Positions 1 through 11,434 of a DNA stretch of 64,000 nt are shown here, piece after piece. Source of the DNA: Azoarcus sp. (lineage in GTDB: Bacteria; Pseudomonadota; Gammaproteobacteria; Burkholderiales; Rhodocyclaceae); NCBI GenBank assembly GCA_031268195.1, contig JAIRXQ010000037.1, forward strand, positions 1 through 64,000. Reading direction: 5' to 3'. Under the pieces are notes generated by a model. The model worked only from the letters and a program-made list of their open reading frames with translations. It was not told the DNA's origin and ran no database searches. Made by a program: the position numbers and the translations under genes. Position 1 is the stretch's first letter, and each line of letters starts with the position of its first letter.

Positions 1-432
1 CTCGACGCCGCCTACCGCGACGCCCTCGTCCGCCTCGGCCCCACCGAATACCGCCTGCGCCACATCCAGAGCGCCAGCGAAGCCGACGCCAAAGACATCG
101 CCGCCCAACTCGATGACGGCAAAAAATTCGACAAACTGCTCAAACGCTCCACCGACGAAGCCACCCGCGACAAAGGCGGCGACCTCGGCTGGAAAATCCC
201 CCTCGCCCTGCCAGCGGAAGCCGCCGAACTCATCCGGCCGCTCAAAAAAGGCGAACACACCCCGCGCCCGGTCAAAATCGGCGAAACCTGGCACAGCTTC
301 CAAATCGAAGAACTGCGCCCCCTCACCCCGCCCAAACGCGAAGAACTCCTCCCCCAACTACGCTAGGGCCTCGTCCAGCTCAAAACCGCGCAATACCTCG
401 AACGCCTCAAAAACGCCGCCCAGGTCAAATAA
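1..432 (+). pseudogene. C-terminal part of a parvulin/SurA-type peptidyl-prolyl isomerase (5' end outside window); in-frame TAG at 364-366
   Basis: Frame 1 reads LDAAYRDALVRLGPTEYRLRHIQSASEADAKDIAAQLDDGKKFDKLLKRSTDEATRDKGGDLGWKIP..., a rotamase-like pattern. TAG interrupts LPQLR*GLVQLKTAQYLERLKNAAQVK, with the natural-looking stop at 430-432. Confidence 0.6.
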
Positions 433-434
433 CG

Positions 435-522
435 ATTTTTGCGCCGTACCTGCTCATTGAGGCGCTTGGTCAGTACGCCGTAGAGCGTGGCCAAGTCCGC
501 GTCCAGCAGCACTTTCTGATTG
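435..522 (-). pseudogene. ORF6N-type (KilA-N related) DNA-binding domain fragment
   Basis: Minus-strand peptide RNQKVLLDADLATLYGVLTKRLNEQVRRK matches the ORF6N signature; the rest of the ORF is antisense to the PPIase 3' end. Confidence 0.6.
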
Positions 523-539
523 CGCAAAGGGGGGAACGG

Positions 540-767
540 CTGCCACAAGCACCGAAGTACACGCCAGCCTGGGAAAACTACGTCATTGCTCAGAGCGTGG
601 CGGCTTCACGCGGGCAAATGCCTGAGCACACGCTTGCGTTCGGGGTTGAGGTGAACGGGATCTATTTGCGGCTTTGTTTTCAGCTCTCCGAGGTGACCGA
701 GGAAGACAAAGCTGATATGAGTGACATTGTGAGTGATTTGGAGTCTCTAGTCGGTAATGACGCGAGG
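540..767 (+). pseudogene. C-terminal fragment of a conserved hypothetical protein
   Basis: KYTPAWENYVIAQSVAASRGQMPEHTLAFGVEVNGIYLRLCFQLSEVTEEDKADMSDIVSDLESLVG looks protein-like but runs into an IS-like relic and lacks a credible start. Confidence 0.4.
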
Positions 768-769
768 GT

Positions 770-925
770 GCCCAGCGTGCCGAAGCGCGTGATCAGCGCT
801 TGCTCCCAAGCGGCTTCCGCCGTCTTCGATTGGCCGCTCCGGGACAAATGCCAGTCCAGCGGTTCGCGATTGCAGCGGTCAGCGGCCAGCGCAAAGATGT
901 CTGTCCAAACAGGCGTTGTCTGGAC
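770..925 (-). mobile_element. IS3-family-like transposase (integrase core) remnant
   Basis: Minus-strand TPVWTDIFALAADRCNREPLDWHLSRSGQSKTAEAAWEQALITRFGTLG resembles the rve-domain segment of IS3-type OrfB; both flanks missing. Confidence 0.6.
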
Positions 926-1158
926 GTCCTGGCATTTAATATCGAAACCTGAGTATCGATAGATTTCCAGCAATGGAGCGCGGCTTTCCAGTGATGGACA
1001 ACGCCGGGCGGCTGGTTTACTTTGCTCGGGTGTTTGTGGCGTCCGGCGTGGCGGATTTTCTTGATATTTGACAGAAATATCAGGTTGCGCGCATCGGCGT
1101 TATCGATGTTTTCAGCATTTCCATGTTGCCTGCCGTTCGCAGGAAAGGAGTCGGTCAA

Positions 1159-2589
1159 ATGATCTCGTTCATTGTTTCCGTCTTGGCGCTGCTCGTGGGG
1201 TATTACTTTTACGGCAGGTTTGTGGAGAAGGTGTTCGGCATCGAGCCCGATCGCGCAACGCCCGCCAAGCGCATTGCGGACGGCGTCGACTTTGTGGAGA
1301 TGAGCTGGCCGAAAGTGCTGCTCATCCAGTTCCTGAACATCGCGGGGGTGGGGCCGATTTTCGGTGCGATCCTTGGGGCGTACTGGGGGCCGTGGGCGTT
1401 TGTGTGGATCGTGTTCGGCTGCATCTTCGCGGGGGCGGTGCACGATTATCTGTCCGGTATGATGTCGCTGCGCAGCGACGGCGCATCCATCGCGGAAATC
1501 GTGGGCAACTACCTCGGCAACGCCGCGCGCCAGATCATGCGTGTGTTCTCGGTGATTCTGTTGCTGCTGGTGGGGGTGGTGTTCATGACCAGCCCGGCGC
1601 AAATCCTTTCGAGCCTGATCGACCCGGACGGGACGACGACGGTTTATTACGTGGTGCTCGGCGTCATCGTCGCTTATTACATCCTGGCGACGTTGCTGCC
1701 GATCGACAAAATCATCGGCCGCATCTATCCGGTTTTCGGCGCGGTGCTGCTCATCATGGCCTTCGGTATCGTGACCATGCTTTTTACTACGGGCGAGATC
1801 GCCAATGTGCCGGAGTTCAATTTCGAGAACCTGCACCCGAAGGGCAATTACCTTTTCCCGTTCCTTTTCATCACTATTGCCTGCGGGGCGATTTCCGGTT
1901 TCCACGCCACGCAGTCGCCAATCATGGCGCGCTGCCTGCGCACCGAAAAGGAGGGGCGGCGCGTGTTTTACGGCGCGATGATCGCAGAGGGTGTGGTGGC
2001 GTTGATCTGGGCCGCCGCTGCGATGGCGCACTTCGGCGGGCAGGAAGGGCTGGCGGCGGCGGGCGCGCCCGCTGTCGTGGTCAAGACGGTTTCGCTCGAT
2101 CTGATGGGCGCGGTCGGTGGCGTTCTCGCCATTCTCGGCGTGGTGGCCTGCCCGATTACTTCGGGCGACACGGCTTTCCGTAGCGCGCGGCTGACGCTCT
2201 CGGACTGGCTCGGCTTCGATCAGGCGCCGTTCAGGAACCGGCTGACGGTGGCGGTGCCGCTCTTTGTGCTCGGCGTTGCGCTGTGCTTTATCGATTTCCA
2301 GATCATCTGGCGCTACTTTGCGTGGTCGAACCAGACGCTGGCGACGGTGGCGCTGTGGGCCGGGGCCGCGTATCTGGCCAAATATGGCAAGAATTACTGG
2401 ATTGCACTCGTTCCGGCAGCGTTCATGACGGCGGTGGTGACGAGCTACATTCTGTGCGCCAAGGAAGGATTGGGTCTGCCTTACGAGGGGAGCCTCGCTG
2501 TCGGTGTCGTGACTGCGTTCGCGTTGTTTGTGTGGTTCCTGTACGCTTGGCGCTCCGTCAAGGCTTCTGTGGACGCCACGACGGGCTGA
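1159..2589 (+). CDS. cstA: Carbon starvation protein CstA family transporter
   Basis: MISFIVSVLALLVGYYFYGRFVEKVFGIEPDR...; RBS aggaaaggag upstream of ATG 1159. Confidence 0.85.
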   Translation: MISFIVSVLALLVGYYFYGRFVEKVFGIEPDRATPAKRIADGVDFVEMSWPKVLLIQFLNIAGVGPIFGAILGAYWGPWAFVWIVFGCIFAGAVHDYLSGMMSLRSDGASIAEIVGNYLGNAARQIMRVFSVILLLLVGVVFMTSPAQILSSLIDPDGTTTVYYVVLGVIVAYYILATLLPIDKIIGRIYPVFGAVLLIMAFGIVTMLFTTGEIANVPEFNFENLHPKGNYLFPFLFITIACGAISGFHATQSPIMARCLRTEKEGRRVFYGAMIAEGVVALIWAAAAMAHFGGQEGLAAAGAPAVVVKTVSLDLMGAVGGVLAILGVVACPITSGDTAFRSARLTLSDWLGFDQAPFRNRLTVAVPLFVLGVALCFIDFQIIWRYFAWSNQTLATVALWAGAAYLAKYGKNYWIALVPAAFMTAVVTSYILCAKEGLGLPYEGSLAVGVVTAFALFVWFLYAWRSVKASVDATTG

Positions 2590-2626
2590 GTGCGCGCGAG
2601 CTTCGTTCGCGCACTGAAGAAGCTTG

Positions 2627-2663
2627 CCGCTCCGGACATGGTTTTTCGCCATGTCCGGAGCGG
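2627..2663 (+). terminator. Perfect 15-bp inverted repeat between cstA and the SNF transporter
   Basis: CCGCTCCGGACATGG-TTTTTCG-CCATGTCCGGAGCGG; no downstream T-run. Confidence 0.5.
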
Positions 2664-2683
2664 TTCGTTGACAGGAACCCGTT

Positions 2684-4036
2684 ATGAGTCGTGCCGCTTC
2701 CCGCCATACCTGGAGCAATCGCTGGGCTTTCATTCTCGTCACCATGGGCTCGGCCGTGGGATTGGGCAACATCTGGCGTTTTCCCTATCTGGCGGGTGAC
2801 AGCGGCGGCAGTGTTTTTGTACTGATGTATCTTGTCTGTGTGGCAGTGATCGGGCTGCCGCTCTTGATGGCGGAAATCCTCATCGGGCGGCGCGGGCGCG
2901 GCAATCCGGTGGCCGCGATGCTGAACACGGCAGAGGAAGCCGGTCGTTCGCCCTGGTGGGCGGCGCTGGGCTGGACGGGGGTGGTCGGGGCGTTGTTGAT
3001 TCTGTCGTACTACAGCGTCGTGGCGGGCTGGATTGCGGATTATCTGTTTCAGGCGGTCACGGGCGCGCGAGCCGAGACGGCGGCCGTGGCCGCGGAGGGG
3101 TTCACGGCGCTGACCAGCGACCCGTTGCGCATGATGTTCTGGCACACGGTTTTCATGATCTTGTCCGTCGGGGTGGTGGCGCGCGGCGTGGTCTCGGGGA
3201 TCGAGGCGGCCAACAAGATCATGATGCCTTCGCTGTTCCTGATTCTGTTTTTGCTCATGCTCTACGGCGCGTGGGTGGGCGACATGCCGAGCGCAGTGCA
3301 TTTCCTGTTCGACTTCAAAGTCGAGGCGATCACGCCGCGCGTGGTGATCGAGGGCGTGGGACAAGCTTTTTTCTCGCTCAGTCTCGGCATGGGTGCGATC
3401 ATGGCCTACGGCTCTTACCTCGACCGCAATACCGGCATCGGCGGCACCTGCCTCTGGGTTGCGGGGGCGAATACGCTCGTCGGGCTGCTGTCCGGGCTGG
3501 CGATTTTTTCGCTGACTTATGGTTACGGACTGAGTCCGTCCGAAGGGCCGGGGCTGATCCTGAAGACCTTGCCGCTGGTGTTCTCGCACATGCCGGGCGG
3601 GCGGGTGTTCGGTGCTCTCTTTTTCCTGTTCGTGCTGTTCGCGGCATGGACCTCGTCGATTTCGCTGGTGGAGCCGTTCGTGTCCTGGCTCACCGAACGT
3701 CTCGGCATCCACCGCGTCAAAGCGGCGCTGGTGACTGGCGTGCCGGTGTGGTTGTTGGGGTTGGCGGTGTGCCTGTCGTTCAATCACTGGTCGGATGTCA
3801 CGATTTTTGGGCGCGATCTGTTCAAGGCGCTCGAAGACCTCACCACCAAGCTCATGATGCCGCTCTCCGGGCTGGCCATCGCCATCTACGTCGGCTGGAT
3901 GATGGGCCGCGCCGTGGTCAGCGACGAGATTCGCCTCACGCATCGCCGCTTTGCGCTGTGGTTCGGCGTTTTGCGCTACGTCGTGCCCATCGGCATCGTG
4001 ATGGTGTTTTTTCATGTCCTGGGTTTGCTGAAATAA
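2684..4036 (+). CDS. Sodium-dependent transporter, neurotransmitter:sodium symporter (SNF) family
   Basis: WSNRWAFILVTMGSAVGLGNIWRFPYLAGDSGGS signature. Confidence 0.9.
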   Translation: MSRAASRHTWSNRWAFILVTMGSAVGLGNIWRFPYLAGDSGGSVFVLMYLVCVAVIGLPLLMAEILIGRRGRGNPVAAMLNTAEEAGRSPWWAALGWTGVVGALLILSYYSVVAGWIADYLFQAVTGARAETAAVAAEGFTALTSDPLRMMFWHTVFMILSVGVVARGVVSGIEAANKIMMPSLFLILFLLMLYGAWVGDMPSAVHFLFDFKVEAITPRVVIEGVGQAFFSLSLGMGAIMAYGSYLDRNTGIGGTCLWVAGANTLVGLLSGLAIFSLTYGYGLSPSEGPGLILKTLPLVFSHMPGGRVFGALFFLFVLFAAWTSSISLVEPFVSWLTERLGIHRVKAALVTGVPVWLLGLAVCLSFNHWSDVTIFGRDLFKALEDLTTKLMMPLSGLAIAIYVGWMMGRAVVSDEIRLTHRRFALWFGVLRYVVPIGIVMVFFHVLGLLK

Positions 4037-4046
4037 CAGGGATGAG

Positions 4047-5096
4047 TTGAGCATGGCGCACTTTGGTTTTCCCCTGGAAGCGATCCTGATTTTTTTGGCC
4101 GCGATCGGTTTTTCGGTTTATCTCGATCTTTTCGCCCACAAGAAAAGCAAGGAAATCACCTTGGGCGACGCGGCGCGCTGGACGCTGTTCTGGGTGGGGC
4201 TGGCGCTCGTTTTTTACGCCTATCTGTGGCTGCGTTTCGATAAAACGTGGGCGGATCTCTACCTCGCGGGCTATGCGCTGGAAAAATCGCTGTCGGTCGA
4301 TAACCTGATGGTGTTCATGGCGATCTTCGCCTCCTTCGGCATCAAGGGCATCTTGCAGCATCGCATTCTTTATTACGGCATCGTCGGGGCACTGGTTTTT
4401 CGCGCCATTTTCGTGGTCATCGGCACGGGGCTGTTCATGGCGAGTCCGTGGGTCGGCTTCCTGTTTGCGGCTTTCGTCATCTGGAGCGCGGTCAAGATGC
4501 TGCAACAGCCGGACGCCGAGGCAGACATCGAGGACTATTCGCACCACTGGTCGGTACGGTTCACCGGGCGGTTGATGCCCATTTATACGAAGCTGCATTT
4601 CGAGCGCTTTTTCATCCGCCATGGCGAGTTGCCCGAAACCGGCGCCGCGGAAAATGCCGCGCCGGGTGTGACGCGCAACGGGCTCTGGTATGTCACGCCC
4701 GCGTTTTTGTGCCTGATGGCGATCGAGACTTCCGACATTGCGTTCGCTTTCGACTCCGTCCCGGCGGTCATCGCCGTGACGCAGGAACCTCTGCTCGTGT
4801 ATGCGGCGATGATTTTCGCGATCCTCGGCCTGAGGAGTCTTTACTTTGTGCTCGCGGCGCTTACCCGCTATCTCGTGCATCTCGATAAGGCGGTGATTGC
4901 GCTGCTATTTTTCATCGGCGCGAAGATGGCGCTTCAGTCCTACAACCACGCCATCGCCGATACGGGGTTCGAACTCTCGCCGGGATGGAGCCTCGCGGTC
5001 GTTCTCGGCGTGCTAGGCCTCGGCGTGGTTGCTTCCTTCGTTTTTCCGGGCAAGGAGAAAAGCTCCGCCCATCTCGACAAGGCTTCAGACACATGA
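4047..5096 (+). CDS. TerC/Alx family integral membrane protein
   Basis: ALEKSLSVDNLMVFMAIFASFGI and DSVPAVIAVTQEP motifs. Confidence 0.9.
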   Translation: MSMAHFGFPLEAILIFLAAIGFSVYLDLFAHKKSKEITLGDAARWTLFWVGLALVFYAYLWLRFDKTWADLYLAGYALEKSLSVDNLMVFMAIFASFGIKGILQHRILYYGIVGALVFRAIFVVIGTGLFMASPWVGFLFAAFVIWSAVKMLQQPDAEADIEDYSHHWSVRFTGRLMPIYTKLHFERFFIRHGELPETGAAENAAPGVTRNGLWYVTPAFLCLMAIETSDIAFAFDSVPAVIAVTQEPLLVYAAMIFAILGLRSLYFVLAALTRYLVHLDKAVIALLFFIGAKMALQSYNHAIADTGFELSPGWSLAVVLGVLGLGVVASFVFPGKEKSSAHLDKASDT

Positions 5097-5548
5097 CCGC
5101 CAACAAAACAGAAAAGCGCTACCTCGACGATCTTGTCGCGGGCGAGCGCTTCACGAGCCGTGAGTTCCCGCTCGATGCGGAAAAGATCAAATCCTTCGCC
5201 CGCGACTGGGACCCGCAGCCCTTCCACCTCGATGAGTCCGCCGCCGCCGCGTCGTTTTTTGACGGGCTGGCGGCCAGTGGCTGGCACACGGCGGTGATCA
5301 GCATGCGCTTGATAGTGGAAAGCGTGCCCATCGGCAGCGGCTTGATTGGCGCGGGCGTCGAACTCAGCTGGCCGCGCCCGACCCGGCCCGGTGACGTGCT
5401 CCACGTCGAGAGCACGATCCTCGATGTCACGCCTTCCCGCAGCAAACCGGATCGCGGCTTCATCACCCTGCAAAGCGACACCCTCAACCAGCGCGGCGAG
5501 CCGGTGCAAAAACTGGTGTCGAAAGTGCTGGTGTTCCGGCGGCCGTAA
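5093..5548 (+). CDS. MaoC-like dehydratase / hot-dog fold protein
   Basis: FARDWDPQPFHLDESAAAASFFDGLAASGWHTA motif; ATGA overlap with terC. Confidence 0.85.
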   Translation: MTANKTEKRYLDDLVAGERFTSREFPLDAEKIKSFARDWDPQPFHLDESAAAASFFDGLAASGWHTAVISMRLIVESVPIGSGLIGAGVELSWPRPTRPGDVLHVESTILDVTPSRSKPDRGFITLQSDTLNQRGEPVQKLVSKVLVFRRP

Positions 5549-7612
5549 ATGGGAACGTCTCCCCTCATGGCTTTTCTCGATCTTCCCCAACTCGTCCGCG
5601 CGGGCGGCAGCGTGCAGCTGCCGGGCTCCAAAAGCATTTCCAACCGTGTTCTGCTGCTGGCGGCGCTCTCCGGAGGGGTGACCGAAATCCGTCATTTACT
5701 GGCGTCCGACGACACGGCGCGCATGCTCGATGCCTTGCGCACCTTGGGCGTCGAATGCCTCGAGGACGCGGAGGGCGGTGTGCGGGTCACGGGCTGTGGC
5801 GGGCGCTTTCCGGTGCGCGCCGCGCAACTGTTCCTCGGCAATGCGGGCACGGCCTTCCGTTCGCTCACCGCTGCGCTGGCGCTCTCCGGGGGCGATTACG
5901 TGCTGGAAGGCGTGCCGAGGATGCACGAGCGCCCCATCGGGGATCTGGTCGACGCGCTGCGGCAACTGGGGGCGGAGATCGACTATCTGGCAAAGCCGGG
6001 TTTCCCGCCTCTGCGCCTGAAAGCGGCAACGATCAAACCCGGCGGCGTGGTCAGGGTGCGCGGCGATGTTTCGAGCCAGTTTCTCACCGGATTGCTCATG
6101 GCGCTGCCGCTCACCGGGGTGGAAAACACGGTGGAGGTGGAAGGCGAGCTCATCTCCAAACCCTACGTGGAAATCACCCTCGCGCTGATGGCGCGTTTCG
6201 GCGTGCGCGTGGCGCGGCAGGGCTGGCAGGCATTCAGCGTTCCGGCGGCGGGCTATGTTTCGCCCGGCGCATTCGCGGTGGAGGGCGATGCTTCGTCTGC
6301 CTCTTATTTTCTCGCGGCGGGCGCGATCAGCGCGAATGCCGACGATCCGGTGCGGGTGACAGGTGTGGGCCGCGCTTCGATCCAGGGCGATGTGCGTTTC
6401 GTCGAGGCGTTGCAAGCGATGGGCGCAAGCATCGAGATGGGCGACGACTGGATCGCCGCCAGCCGTCCGCCGCAAGGCTTGCGCGGCATCGAACTCGATT
6501 GCAACCACATCCCGGATGCGGCGATGACGCTGGCGGTGACGGCGCTCTTTGCCACGGGCGAAACCCGGCTCACCAACATCGCCAGCTGGCGGGTGAAAGA
6601 AACCGACCGCATTGCCGCGATGGCGACGGAGTTGCGCAAACTGGGCGCGACGCTGGAAGAGGGCGACGATTTCCTCGCCCTCCGGCCGCCCGCGGGCGGG
6701 CTGCGTCCGGCCATCGTCGATACCTACGACGATCACCGCATGGCGATGTGCTTTTCGCTCGCCGCATTCGGTACGCCCTTGCGCATCAACGGTCCCGGTT
6801 GTACGGCAAAGACCTTCCCCGATTACTTCGCGCGCCTGCGCGCCATCGCCGTCCCCGCGCCGGTGATCGCCATCGACGGGCCGAGCGCTTCGGGCAAGGG
6901 CGCGGTGTCGGCCAGGGTCGCGGCGGCGTTGGGCTTTCATTATCTCGATTCCGGCGCCCTCTACCGCCTCACGGCGCTGGCGGCGCGCGAGCGTGGCGTG
7001 GATTGGGACGACGAAGCGGGCGTGGCCGACATCGCGCGCACGCTCGATGCGGCCTTTCGCGCGGGCGAGATCTGGCTGAACGGCAAGGCTGCGGGCGCGG
7101 CCATCCGCGAGGAAGACATTTCCGCCGGTGCATCGAAAGTGGCGGCGCTGCCCAAGGTGCGCGAGGCGCTGCTGTTCCGGCAGCGCGCCTTTCATCGTGC
7201 GCCGGGGCTGGTGGGCGATGGACGCGACATGGCCTCGGTGGTGTTCCCGAAGGCTTGCCTGAAAGTTTTCCTCACCGCCAGCGCCGCAGTGCGCGCCGAG
7301 CGGCGCTATAAGCAGTTGCAGGAAAAAGGGTGGGCGGCGGACTACGCGGCCATCCGGGCCGAGATCGATGCGCGTGACACGCGCGATGCAAGCCGCGCCG
7401 TCGCCCCTCTGCGGCAAGCGCCGGACGCAAGGCTGCTGGACACGGATGGCGTGGGCATCGAGGAAGCGGTCGCGCGGCTACTGGGGTGGTACCGCCGCGC
7501 TTGCGCAGTAAGGCGTGACCGGGCGGTTTTTTTGCGCCGCCGCCCTGGGGATTGCGGCCAGGGTGCAGCTCAAGTTGGCAAACCAAACATAACGGAAATA
7601 GGGTGGGCTTGA
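5549..7612 (+). CDS. aroA-cmk: Bifunctional EPSP synthase / cytidylate kinase fusion
   Basis: N-terminal [17 protein letters not shown] (EPSPS) joined in frame to [35 protein letters not shown] (CMK, about 6862 on). Confidence 0.92.
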   Translation: MGTSPLMAFLDLPQLVRAGGSVQLPGSKSISNRVLLLAALSGGVTEIRHLLASDDTARMLDALRTLGVECLEDAEGGVRVTGCGGRFPVRAAQLFLGNAGTAFRSLTAALALSGGDYVLEGVPRMHERPIGDLVDALRQLGAEIDYLAKPGFPPLRLKAATIKPGGVVRVRGDVSSQFLTGLLMALPLTGVENTVEVEGELISKPYVEITLALMARFGVRVARQGWQAFSVPAAGYVSPGAFAVEGDASSASYFLAAGAISANADDPVRVTGVGRASIQGDVRFVEALQAMGASIEMGDDWIAASRPPQGLRGIELDCNHIPDAAMTLAVTALFATGETRLTNIASWRVKETDRIAAMATELRKLGATLEEGDDFLALRPPAGGLRPAIVDTYDDHRMAMCFSLAAFGTPLRINGPGCTAKTFPDYFARLRAIAVPAPVIAIDGPSASGKGAVSARVAAALGFHYLDSGALYRLTALAARERGVDWDDEAGVADIARTLDAAFRAGEIWLNGKAAGAAIREEDISAGASKVAALPKVREALLFRQRAFHRAPGLVGDGRDMASVVFPKACLKVFLTASAAVRAERRYKQLQEKGWAADYAAIRAEIDARDTRDASRAVAPLRQAPDARLLDTDGVGIEEAVARLLGWYRRACAVRRDRAVFLRRRPGDCGQGAAQVGKPNITEIGWA

Positions 7613-7637
7613 TTGCCAGGGGTTTGGCTGTTAGCAT
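7609..7637 (+). promoter_or_regulatory. Possible sigma70-type promoter of rpsA
   Basis: TTGATT-N17-TAGCAT, implying a leader of about 170 nt before ATG 7816. Confidence 0.35.
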
Positions 7638-7815
7638 GCCCGGCTCGCCTTGGAGTCTGTCCACGGCGGCGACCGTTGCAGGCGGTCGGCCTCGTGCGGG
7701 GCCGGAAGCCGGGCGCGGCCGGTGAATTTCATGTGCGGTGGAAGCTCTGCCGCGTTTTGTCGTCAACCCACCCGTTTGCCGACGCACGGCGGCTCCGATC
7801 CACCCATCTATATTC

Positions 7816-9528
<1,713 letters not shown>

Positions 9529-9534
9529 ACGGCG

Positions 9535-9825
9535 ATGCCCATGACCCGATCGGAGCTGGTAGCACAACTGGCGGCGCGTTTTCCCCAGTTGGTGGCGAAG
9601 GATGCCGATTTTGCCGTGAAGATGATCCTCGATGCGATGACCAGCGCGCTGGCGCGCGGTCATCGTATCGAAATTCGCGGCTTCGGCAGTTTCGCGCTCA
9701 ATTACCGGCCACCGCGCGTGAGCCGCAATCCCAAATCCGGCGACAAGGTGAACGTGCCTGAAAAGTACGTGCCCCACTTCAAGGCCGGCAAGGAATTGCG
9801 CGAGCGGGTCGATGCCGGCGCGTGA
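9535..9825 (+). CDS. ihfB: Integration host factor subunit beta
   Basis: [17 protein letters not shown]...[45 protein letters not shown]. Confidence 0.93.
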   Translation: MPMTRSELVAQLAARFPQLVAKDADFAVKMILDAMTSALARGHRIEIRGFGSFALNYRPPRVSRNPKSGDKVNVPEKYVPHFKAGKELRERVDAGA

Positions 9826-9868
9826 GTGTGAATTGGCGCGGCATCGATCACGATATGCAGTTAAAATC

Positions 9869-9898
9869 GGAAGGCAGCCTCGGCTGCCTTCTTTTTCG
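9869..9898 (+). terminator. Rho-independent terminator after ihfB
   Basis: GAAGGCAGCCTCGGCTGCCTTCTTTTTC. Confidence 0.75.
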
Positions 9899-9915
9899 CC
9901 TCGCGCTCGGAGATA

Positions 9916-10212
9916 ATGCCGTCTATGCGTGCCATCGTCTGGTCGATCCGTATCGTTTTATTTTTCGTGCTCTTGGGCTTCGCGATCAAGAACAACGATC
10001 CCGTGGTCTTGCACTTTTTCTCCGGCAGGGAATGGTCGTTGCCGCTGGCGTTCATCATTCTGGTGGCGTTCGCGGTAGGCGCGCTCCTTGGCGTGACGGC
10101 CACCATTACCTCGCTGCTTCGGCAGCGCCATGAAATCTCCCGCCTGCGCAGGCAGCTCGACCGCGCCGAAAACGCGGCCGTCGAAGCGGCGCAGGCCGCC
10201 GATTCTTTCTGA
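9916..10212 (+). CDS. lapA: LapA family (DUF1049) inner membrane protein
   Basis: VLFFVLLGFAIKNNDPVVLHFF..., adjacent to lapB. Confidence 0.8.
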   Translation: MPSMRAIVWSIRIVLFFVLLGFAIKNNDPVVLHFFSGREWSLPLAFIILVAFAVGALLGVTATITSLLRQRHEISRLRRQLDRAENAAVEAAQAADSF

Positions 10213-10218
10213 TCCCGC

Positions 10219-11394
10219 ATGGAAATCGAACTCTGGTGGCTATTGGCGCTGCCGCTCTTTTTCGCTCTCGGCTGGCTTGCGGCGCGCATCGACATCCGGC
10301 AGGTCGTGCATGAATCGCGGGCGCTGCCGCGCTCCTACCTGAGCGGACTCAATTTCCTGCTCAACGAGCAGCCGGACAAGGCGATCGACGCTTTCGTCGA
10401 AGCGGTGCGCATCGACCCGCAAACGGCGGAACTGCATTTCGCCCTCGGCTCGCTTTTCCGGCGCCGGGGCGAAACCGACCGCGCCATCCGCATGCACCAA
10501 TTGCTGATCGACCGTGAGGACATCACCGAGGAACAACGCCTGCAAGCCCTGGGCGAACTGGGGCAGGATTTCCTCAAGGCGGGCCTGCTCGACCGCGCCG
10601 AAGCCGTTTTCCTCAAGCTCAAGGGCACGCGCATCGACAATGTGGCCGCCGATTACCTGCTCGAAATCTACCAGCAGGAAAAAGAGTGGGGCAAAGCCAT
10701 CGACATCGCCAATGACCTGCCCGAACACGAAAGCGTGTATTGGCAGCGCGAGGTGTCCAACTTTCATTGCGAACTGGCGATACGGGCGTTGGCCGACTCC
10801 CGCTTCGATGCGGTGGAATCGCACACTCAGCAGGCACTGGCGATCAGTCGAAAATGTGTGCGCGCAAGCCTCGTTCTGGGCGATCTGCGTGCCGCGCAAG
10901 GCCGCGACGAGGAAGCGCTGGACGTGTGGAAACGCATCGAAAGCCAAAACCCGGAGTATCTCTCGCTCGTGGCGCAACGCCTCCTCGACGCCTATGGGCG
11001 GCTGGGCAAAGTGGAGCAGGGCCATCTGCTGCTGCGCTCGTGGCTCGAACGCCATCCTTCGCTCGATCTGCTCGACGAACTGTTTCATTGGGAAATCGAA
11101 AAAGTCGGCCCGACCGCGGCCTACGAACTCGTGCGCGAGGAGTTGCGCCGCAACCCGACCCTGCTCGGTCTGGATAAATTGCTGGAAGCGGCCCTGCTGA
11201 CAGTGCCGCCGAGCTATCGCAACGACATCGAACTCGTCAAGCAGCTGATCCACGGCCATACGCGCCAGGTGGCGCGCTATCGCTGCGAATCCTGCGGCTT
11301 CAAGGCGCGGCAGTTCTATTGGCGCTGCCCGGCCTGCGGCGGTTGGGAAACCTATCCGCCGCGCCGTACCGAAGAGTTCGATCTCACGCCGTAA
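10219..11394 (+). CDS. lapB: Lipopolysaccharide assembly protein B (TPR plus rubredoxin-like zinc site)
   Basis: TPR protein ending [30 protein letters not shown]. Confidence 0.92.
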   Translation: MEIELWWLLALPLFFALGWLAARIDIRQVVHESRALPRSYLSGLNFLLNEQPDKAIDAFVEAVRIDPQTAELHFALGSLFRRRGETDRAIRMHQLLIDREDITEEQRLQALGELGQDFLKAGLLDRAEAVFLKLKGTRIDNVAADYLLEIYQQEKEWGKAIDIANDLPEHESVYWQREVSNFHCELAIRALADSRFDAVESHTQQALAISRKCVRASLVLGDLRAAQGRDEEALDVWKRIESQNPEYLSLVAQRLLDAYGRLGKVEQGHLLLRSWLERHPSLDLLDELFHWEIEKVGPTAAYELVREELRRNPTLLGLDKLLEAALLTVPPSYRNDIELVKQLIHGHTRQVARYRCESCGFKARQFYWRCPACGGWETYPPRRTEEFDLTP

Positions 11395-11434
11395 TCACGA
11401 ATCACGAATCACGACAGCACGCAGGGAGCAAGGC

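Noticed and set aside
793-2772. 659-aa minus-strand ORF opposite cstA
   Set aside because: Shadow ORF of a high-GC gene: Arg/His-rich, low-complexity translation; the + strand has a clear CstA.
5696-7417. 573-aa minus-strand ORF opposite aroA-cmk
   Set aside because: Antisense shadow of a confident gene; no recognisable domain.
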